A stretch of DNA of 7,742 nucleotides, taken from assembly GCA_943331145.2 (NCBI GenBank), contig CALQKL020000099.1, forward strand, positions 1 through 7,742. The letters are read 5' to 3'. Of this stretch, positions 1 through 4,799 are shown one piece after another. Source of the stretch: Chitinophaga pinensis. Its GTDB lineage: Bacteria; Bacteroidota; Bacteroidia; Chitinophagales; Chitinophagaceae. The translations under genes and the position numbers were made by a program. The notes under the pieces were generated by a model that was not told the origin of the DNA, did not search any database, and saw only the letters and a program-made list of their open reading frames with translations. Numbering within the stretch: the first letter of the stretch is position 1; every line of letters starts with the position of its first letter.

Positions 1-655
1 CTATTACTGTTGCGCTTATAATAGCAGGTTGTGTTATGGTTATGGTTGAACTACGAACTACTCCATTAGAATCAGATATGGTGAAAGTATACGTACCTGC
101 AACTCTTGAAAATCTTCCTGTGCCGGTATATGGAGCTGTACCGCCACTAGCCGTTACCGTTACATAAGAACTATCCCCATTACAGGTAATCATTGTTGGT
201 GAAACTGCAATTATTAAGGGTGATGATGGTTGAGTTAACGTAATAGATTTGCTGGTTACACAATTATTTGAATCGAGCGTATAAACTGTATGGGCACCAG
301 CCAATACGGATGAAAATAAAGAAGATGGCTGATATAACCCCGCATCCAATTTATAGGTATATGGCCCTTTTCCTCCACTTGCTACACAGTTAATTTCTGT
401 TGATCCACCATACTCTACAATTCTTCCTGATGAAATAGCAAGTGTAAGTGCAGCAGGTTGTGCAATAGTAAGTGTAACTGATTTTGATGAGCCAACTGAA
501 TCAGTAACGACATAAGTATAAGTGCCAGCCAATACGGTAAATACACCAGTACCAAAGTAAGGCAAAGTACCTCCTGTAGCAGAAATCGTTAACGTAGATG
601 TACCTCCATTACATGATATACTGGTTGAAACTCCTGTACAAGTTAATGTGGTGGC
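1..655 (-). repeat. Higher-order coding repeat, copy 2 (incomplete): modules A3-B3-A4 and the start of B4
   Basis: Second block of the same array: A3 at 455-655 (residues 809-875), B3 at 227-454 (876-951), A4 at 26-226 (952-1018), and the first eight residues of B4 at 1-25. Module boundaries at 26, 227 and 455 lie exactly 861 bp from those at 887, 1088 and 1316 in copy 1. By hand count A4 matches A2 at about 51 of 67 residues, and B3 matches B1 at about 52 of 73 aligned residues, more than either matches its neighbours. The array continues beyond the window, so the number of blocks is unknown. Confidence 0.88.
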
Positions 656-3079
656 AGGTTGTGTTATCGTTAATGTTTTGGAAAGAATACAACCTTTTGC
701 ATCTTTAATTTTTATAGTATAACTTCCAGCTGGAATATTGATAAATACATTTGATGTTTGATATACACCGGCATTCAATGAATATGTATAAGGTGCTGTT
801 CCTCCACTAACACTATTTACCGTAATGGTAGTTCTCGCACCGTACTTTGTAATCGAACCTGAAACTACTGTTCCAGTTATTTTAGTCGGCTGCGTTATTG
901 TTATCGTTGATGAACGACTAACCCCATTAGAATCTGATATCGTAAATGTATATGTACCTGCTAATTTTGAAAATCTTCCTACTCCAGTATAAGGTGCAGT
1001 TCCCCCACTAGCCGTTACCGTTACTAAAGAATTCGACCCATAGCAAACAATTAATGACGATGTTACAGAAATAACCAAAGGAGCCGATGGTTGTGTCAAA
1101 GTAATTACTTTACTTGTTACACAATTGTTTGAATCCTTTACATAAATTGTATGGAGTCCAGCTAATACTGCTGAAAATGTAGGCGAAGTCTGATACAAAC
1201 CCGCATCTAATTTATAAGTATACGTACCAATTCCACCACTTGCAGTACAAGAAATGGTTGTTGAACCACCAAACTCTATTATCCTTCCTGAAGTTGTGTT
1301 GATAAGCAGTTCGGCAGGTTGTGTAATTACTACTGAAACGGATTTCGAATTTCCAACCGCGTCATTTACGATATAATTATATGTACCTGCTAAAGCAGCG
1401 AAAGTTCCGGCACCAGTATATGGAGGCGTTCCTCCAGAAGCATCTATGGTAACATTTGATGAGCCTCCAAAACACAAAATTGGTGTTGCATTTATATTTA
1501 CGTTAAGTATGTTTGACAATGCACTTGAATACTCTAATATTCCTGCATCTGGGTTTCCAACAACTGGCATACCAATGAAATCATTATTTATACTGATATA
1601 TCGGCCGAAGTTAATTGCAGGACTTCCACTGGTTAAATTGAAATCCCATAATACTGGATTTAAATTGCTTGTATCAGAAAATATTTTTTCACTGGTTTTT
1701 ATTTCTAAATTATTCCCTGTATTTAAGATACCTCCCAAAACACTTCTACCAACAAGGTGATAAATGTTATTAAAATGAAAAAACTTTTTACGAGTTGTGT
1801 CATAAATAGCTTGATTGCTATTCGTCATCCAAAAAACATTATTTCTTGAATCATACAGTGTGTCCTTTGTTAGGTTTACCTCTGAAGAATATTGTAAAAT
1901 GCGCATGCCTCCATAGTTAAATAGACTGGGATTTTTAGGGAAATTGGGCCAATTCGTAAACCCTGCAAATGATTGTCCATCACCCATCACATCTAAACCA
2001 AATCTAGGTCCGCTAAATCTTGAATTTTCATTCTCAATAAAAACATTATTCCAAAACTTTAAATTAGAGCTGTTAGAAGTAAATGCACCATTAGTAGAAG
2101 TAAAGCATATTACAGCTGTATTAATAATTTTATTATAGGCGAATGTATCATTATCACAACCTATGTTTGAAATGCCTGTAATATTTCCAATTTCAATAGC
2201 CCCTGCACAATCAATTATAGTGTTGTATATGATTTTACTGCTATCGAAATTATTGATAATCTCTATACCAACGCCATTAAGTCCAGCACCAGATGCTGTA
2301 GAACCAGTAAATGCCCAACCTCCTTTTATATAGTTATTTTGTACTAGATTGAATTTTCCGGATTGTAATATCAATGGAACTGCACCGATATCATTATTGC
2401 CAGAAGTATCACCAACATTTTTGAAATTGGTGAATCTATTGTTGATAATAGAGTTATAGCTCCCACAAGTGGAAATTCCATAACCAATATTATTAAATTC
2501 GCAGTTTTTAATTACACTATTTGTAACCATAGAACTCGTGCCCTCTTCTCCTAATAAAATACCCATTGCAGTATACGCCGTAGAAACTTTATCATTTACT
2601 GGAAATCTATAATCATTGAATTGAAGCCCATCAACCACGATGTACTTTACTCCATTAAACGCTAGAACGATACGACTTCGACCTACCATTATACTTGGAT
2701 TGGGAAACAAAAAATTGGGTAGCGCTCCAGTTCCATAGTTTGTGAATACTATTGGATTTTGAGCGGTTCCACTTGGACAAGTATAACCATTATTGGCCCA
2801 CCATTTTAAACTCCCAAAATCATCTCTTCCATTAATAAATACATCCCCACGTTTAAATGCAAAAGTATCACCGGCCAATGCCAAACCACTATTACCAAAA
2901 GTTTCGAGCTTTATTAATGTTTTCCAAGGCGTATTGGGGTTTTGCGCCTGGGCAATGGTGTAGCTATCATTTCCAGTTGTACTAAAATAAAACTTACGCG
3001 CATAGGTATCGAATGAAAATACATTCAATGCAAGCATAAAACAATAAAATAGGATTGAAATCCTCTTGTTATAAAACAT
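1..3079 (-). CDS. Giant secreted surface protein: beta-helix-like domain plus SprB-type repeats (3' end outside window)
   Basis: The minus frame stays open from the ATG at 3079 to the window edge, giving 1026 codons with no stop. Residues 1-27 look like a signal peptide: basic start (NKR), hydrophobic core, likely cleavage after TYA-27. Residues 28 to about 520 resemble bacterial right-handed parallel beta-helix proteins: they open with KFYFSTTGNDS, PWKTL and AGDTFAFKRGD, continue with many short N-rich rungs (for example IINNRF, VQNNYI, IIYNTI), and close with DFNLTSGSPAINFG and a GNPDAGILEY turn. From residue 522 on are tandem modules of 67 and 76-77 residues ending in TITQP or TLTQP, matching the SprB-repeat family of gliding adhesins and other T9SS cargo. 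By family knowledge it is probably exported and cell-surface attached; the exact ligand and the sorting domain cannot be seen. No Shine-Dalgarno sequence precedes the ATG, as is usual in this phylum. It is not necessarily a SprB orthologue, so no gene symbol is given. Confidence 0.88.
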   Translation of the reverse strand, partial: MFYNKRISILFYCFMLALNVFSFDTYARKFYFSTTGNDSYTIAQAQNPNTPWKTLIKLETFGNSGLALAGDTFAFKRGDVFINGRDDFGSLKWWANNGYTCPSGTAQNPIVFTNYGTGALPNFLFPNPSIMVGRSRIVLAFNGVKYIVVDGLQFNDYRFPVNDKVSTAYTAMGILLGEEGTSSMVTNSVIKNCEFNNIGYGISTCGSYNSIINNRFTNFKNVGDTSGNNDIGAVPLILQSGKFNLVQNNYIKGGWAFTGSTASGAGLNGVGIEIINNFDSSKIIYNTIIDCAGAIEIGNITGISNIGCDNDTFAYNKIINTAVICFTSTNGAFTSNSSNLKFWNNVFIENENSRFSGPRFGLDVMGDGQSFAGFTNWPNFPKNPSLFNYGGMRILQYSSEVNLTKDTLYDSRNNVFWMTNSNQAIYDTTRKKFFHFNNIYHLVGRSVLGGILNTGNNLEIKTSEKIFSDTSNLNPVLWDFNLTSGSPAINFGRYISINNDFIGMPVVGNPDAGILEYSSALSNILNVNINATPILCFGGSSNVTIDASGGTPPYTGAGTFAALAGTYNYIVNDAVGNSKSVSVVITQPAELLINTTSGRIIEFGGSTTISCTASGGIGTYTYKLDAGLYQTSPTFSAVLAGLHTIYVKDSNNCVTSKVITLTQPSAPLVISVTSSLIVCYGSNSLVTVTASGGTAPYTGVGRFSKLAGTYTFTISDSNGVSRSSTITITQPTKITGTVVSGSITKYGARTTITVNSVSGGTAPYTYSLNAGVYQTSNVFINIPAGSYTIKIKDAKGCILSKTLTITQPATTLTCTGVSTSISCNGGTSTLTISATGGTLPYFGTGVFTVLAGTYTYVVTDSVGSSKSVTLTIAQPAALTLAISSGRIVEYGGSTEINCVASGGKGPYTYKLDAGLYQPSSLFSSVLAGAHTVYTLDSNNCVTSKSITLTQPSSPLIIAVSPTMITCNGDSSYVTVTASGGTAPYTGTGRFSRVAGTYTFTISDSNGVVRSSTITITQPAIISATVI
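656..1516 (-). repeat. Higher-order coding repeat, copy 1: SprB-type modules A1-B1-A2-B2 (861 bp)
   Basis: This part of the surface-protein gene encodes four modules: A1 at 1316-1516 (residues 522-588), B1 at 1088-1315 (589-664), A2 at 887-1087 (665-731) and B2 at 656-886 (732-808). A modules are always 201 bp (67 aa); B modules are 228 or 231 bp. Each ends in a Gln-Pro pair, seen on the plus strand as aggttg or a variant at 1316, 1088, 887 and 656. A modules carry SGGTxPYTGxGxF and LAGTY; B modules carry SGGxxxYTYxLxAGxYQTS and end xxCxxSK. The same marks recur exactly 861 bp further on, so the four-module block is the unit of duplication. Confidence 0.9.
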
Positions 3080-3121
3080 GATTAGCAAACTTGAAACATA
3101 TTGTTTTTATAAGTGTTATTT

Positions 3122-3154
3122 CAAACTTAAATTTTCAAGATGTATACAAACAAA
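3122..3154 (-). promoter_or_regulatory. Candidate Bacteroidota-type promoter of the surface-protein gene
   Basis: On the minus strand TAAGTTTG (plus 3122-3129) matches the -7 consensus TANNTTTG. Two overlapping TTTG boxes lie upstream at plus 3147-3150 and 3151-3154, giving spacers of 17 and 21 bp, within the usual range for the -33 element. Transcription would begin near 3115, leaving a leader of about 35-40 nt before the ATG at 3079. Both elements and their spacing fit, but no start site is known. Confidence 0.55.
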
Positions 3155-3343
3155 TACACGAAAAGGTTGAGGATTATAGGTGTTTTAATATTACTACTTG
3201 TAAAAATATCGATTCTATTGTCAAAAGTGAAATTTTCTTTGCACAATTATAAACATTACAATAAAAAATTATATTTCATTTTCGCTTACCACGCTCAAGG
3301 GATAATTTTTATAACAAGATGTTGGTGGATTTGTTTAATTTTT

Positions 3344-3424
3344 AAATAAAAAATGTGATTGGTCTGATTAGTGCGAGAAACAAAATGTGAATGAAGATAA
3401 AAGTCAGAACGCTTTGATCGCTCT
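3344..3424. repeat. Intergenic repeat element, copy 1
   Basis: This 81-bp stretch aligns without gaps to 4712-4792 (offset 1368 bp), with about 72 of 81 bases identical by hand count. The first 18 bp (aaataaaaaatgtgattg), the block atgtgaatgaagataaaa and the end ctttgatcgctct are identical in both. Both copies lie in the same orientation between minus-strand genes. Here the left arm of the hairpin (AAAAGTCAGA, 3399-3408) is intact, but the right arm after 3424 is not conserved. A different stem, AGAACG/CGTTCT at 3406-3436, is possible instead. The function and family are unknown to me. Confidence 0.85.
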
Positions 3425-3637
3425 CATTCTCGTTCTAGCCAATTCGTGTTGGATTTATTACTTTTTGTTTTTTCTTAAAACAATTTTCAAACATGAAATT
3501 CAGCCCTTGAAAGTAGACTTAACAAAAAGAAAAACATTTACTATTGTGTACGTGGTGTAATATCGTAAATTCAAAAATTAATACCCTATTTTGTTATCAT
3601 TTTTGTTCATATATATGTTATAATTTTTATTCTATCG

Positions 3638-4432
3638 TTATTTGAGACAGCGAATATAATGCCCCCCGATTGGGAACACTGATCTCGTCCAGTGTTTTTC
3701 CTCAAAGTCTGTTGCATCATCAATAGTATAATGCAGAGTAATAACCCCATGATTTATGTATTGATCGATTTGAGATATTGAGGTGCTCCAATAAACTACA
3801 TCTTTTCCGTAACTGTTACATGTAAATGCGCCAAAATTATCTCTATCAATTGTACCACCTGGAAGAGCAGAGAAACCACTGATATTAGTTCCATTTCCAG
3901 AATGAGTGACTATAGGCTCAAAAACATCAACCCAACGAGTATCTTTGCATGTATGACAAGGTACTTTTTTTCGATATTCATCGCTCCAATTTTCACATTT
4001 TGGGCATATTTTACTTGACTTTCCACCATCTTTGTAAGAGTTCCAGCCTTTAGTACTTTTCAATTTCTTACCGGCAATTTCACTACCTCCCAAATATTTA
4101 ATTAATGTTCGCCAATCATCAATTGAAGGAATCCGCCAGCCTGCTGGAGTCAATCCCCTTGGATCAAGGAGCGCCCAAATATTATACAATTTTCCATGAT
4201 TTTCTTTGTATGAAACATTGAAATCATAATAACACCAAGCTGGTTGATGATTTTTATATGCATCTTCCCAAACTGCATATGATTCTGCAACTGGAATAAT
4301 ATCACCATTTCTAAAAGAGGAAACATCTAAATTTTTTGTATTCCAAACTTGGTTACCAATTTTTACTGTTTGCGCAATTGAATAGAAATGCCATATACCA
4401 ATCAAAAAGACAAATATTATTTTTCTGTACAT
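3638..4432 (-). CDS. Secreted Fib_succ_major-domain protein with a four-cysteine insertion
   Basis: This 264-aa protein belongs to the Fibrobacter succinogenes major paralogous domain family (Fib_succ_major, PF09603/TIGR02145), whose function is not established. Residues 1-20 form a signal peptide with likely cleavage after SIA-20; there is no lipobox cysteine. Family marks run in order: VKIGNQVWNTKNLDV (23-37), FRNGD (40-44), AWCYYD (65-70), GKLYNIWALLDPRGLTPAGW (80-99), RIPSIDDWRTLIKYLGG (100-116), SGFSALPGG (185-193), YWSTS (214-218) and a C-terminal IRCLK. Between KGWNSY and GNGTNISG lies an insertion of about 40 residues with Cys143, Cys146, Cys159 and Cys162 (C-x2-C-x12-C-x2-C), which looks like a small metal knuckle or a pair of disulfides. 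The family core ends at the C-terminus, so there is no T9SS sorting domain and the product is probably periplasmic or released. It stands alone: malQ's terminator lies upstream and a long gap downstream. Confidence 0.88.
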   Translation of the reverse strand: MYRKIIFVFLIGIWHFYSIAQTVKIGNQVWNTKNLDVSSFRNGDIIPVAESYAVWEDAYKNHQPAWCYYDFNVSYKENHGKLYNIWALLDPRGLTPAGWRIPSIDDWRTLIKYLGGSEIAGKKLKSTKGWNSYKDGGKSSKICPKCENWSDEYRKKVPCHTCKDTRWVDVFEPIVTHSGNGTNISGFSALPGGTIDRDNFGAFTCNSYGKDVVYWSTSISQIDQYINHGVITLHYTIDDATDFEEKHWTRSVFPIGGHYIRCLK

Positions 4433-4612
4433 AAGTATTTATTATTTAAATTTTATACAAGTAAATTTAATTTTTATCGTTAATAAAAAAAATCTTTTTT
4501 ATATCGCTCTGAATTAACATGAAAAAATCAGTAAAATATTGAGTTCCCAAATGTCAGGTCTAGTTTTGACTCGAACCGTAGTATTTTCGATTATTTAATA
4601 ATTAACGATTAA

Positions 4613-4620
4613 CAAACATA
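4613..4620 (-). promoter_or_regulatory. Possible -7 element for the Fib_succ gene
   Basis: The minus strand reads TATGTTTG, a match to TANNTTTG, directly after the malQ terminator. No TTTG box sits about 19 bp upstream, where the terminator stem lies, so this is a half-site only. It would give a leader of about 170 nt. Confidence 0.22.
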
Positions 4621-4650
4621 TAAAAAGAGGCGCATTTTATTGCAGCCTCT
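4621..4650 (-). terminator. Rho-independent terminator of malQ
   Basis: The minus strand reads AGAGGC, TGCA, a loop ATAAAA, TGC, GCCTCT, then TTTTTA. Outer arms (4645-4650 with 4626-4631) give six pairs; after one bulged A, three more pairs (4641-4643 with 4632-4634) close a six-base loop. The U-tract follows on the minus strand only, so it stops leftward transcription. It lies about 150 bp past the malQ stop, beyond the repeat element, and isolates malQ from the Fib_succ gene. Confidence 0.8.
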
Positions 4651-4711
4651 ATATGTACTCTTAAGATGTCAATTATCTAACCAACTGGGAAATGGGTTCC
4701 TGAAATTTTAA

Positions 4712-4792
4712 AAATAAAAAATGTGATTGTTTAGATTAAAGCGACAAACAGAATGTGAATGAAGATAAAATTCAGAACTCTTTGATCGCTCT
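4712..4792. repeat. Intergenic repeat element, copy 2 (3' region of malQ)
   Basis: Second copy of the 81-bp element, matching 3344-3424 at about 89%. It begins five bases past the malQ stop codon on the minus strand and lies before the terminator at 4621-4650, so it is probably transcribed as part of the malQ 3' untranslated region. A frame across both copies has no stop within the element, but most of the nine differences would change the amino acid, which argues against coding. Confidence 0.85.
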
Positions 4793-4799
4793 GACTTTT
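4767..4799 (-). terminator. Stem-loop overlapping the malQ stop codon, terminator-like
   Basis: The minus strand reads AAAAGTCAGA, a 13-base loop GCGATCAAAGAGT, then TCTGAATTTT: ten potential pairs with one G-A mismatch, ending in a short T run. The right arm on the plus strand (4790-4799) runs into the malQ stop codon at 4798-4800; the left arm is inside the repeat element. It is weak and A/T-rich on its own, so it may act as an mRNA 3'-end structure or a first, leaky terminator ahead of the better one at 4621-4650. Confidence 0.45.

Larger units (their letters stand above)
3080..3637. other. 558-bp AT-rich intergenic region
   Basis: This gap separates the Fib_succ gene from the surface-protein gene. 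It contains the promoter at 3122-3154 and an intergenic repeat copy at 3344-3424. A stem of AGAACG (3406-3411) with CGTTCT (3431-3436) overlaps the right edge of that repeat. No convincing terminator follows the Fib_succ stop at 3638. The rest, 3155-3343 and 3437-3637, is AT-rich and shows no gene or RNA that I recognise. A 69-codon plus-strand frame at 3140-3349 begins inside the promoter region, has no recognisable similarity and is not called. Confidence 0.7.
4433..4797. other. 365-bp intergenic region between malQ and the Fib_succ gene
   Basis: Reading leftward from the malQ stop, this holds the second intergenic repeat copy with its stem-loop (4712-4799), a rho-independent terminator (4621-4650), a possible promoter -7 element (4613-4620), and about 180 bp of very AT-rich leader before the Fib_succ start at 4432. 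Within that leader, atcgctctga at 4503-4512 repeats the last bases of the repeat element and its flank (4785-4794), possibly by chance. No RNA or small gene is recognised. Confidence 0.7.

Noticed and set aside
26..1321. Regularly spaced short repeats (aggttg-type, about every 200-230 bp) that might suggest a CRISPR or iteron array
   Set aside because: The spacing is the size of a protein module, the intervals are themselves similar and coding, and the motif encodes the Gln-Pro end of each SprB-type module.
1446..2138. Two plus-strand frames (1446-1760 and 1944-2138) opposite the surface-protein gene
   Set aside because: They are antisense shadows of a minus-strand frame with clear domain structure across the same bases.
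3140..3349. 69-codon plus-strand frame with a hydrophobic start
   Set aside because: It starts inside the opposing promoter, shows no recognisable similarity, is AT-rich with low-complexity codon use, and its end overlaps the repeat element; its hydrophobicity follows from base composition.
3344..3424. Small peptide encoded on the minus strand of the repeat element
   Set aside because: The frame has no stop within either copy, but most differences between copies change the amino acid, and there is no start codon or ribosome-binding context.
4503..4512. Third fragment of the repeat element (atcgctctga also at 4785-4794)
   Set aside because: Only ten bases match and the flanks do not align, so chance cannot be excluded.
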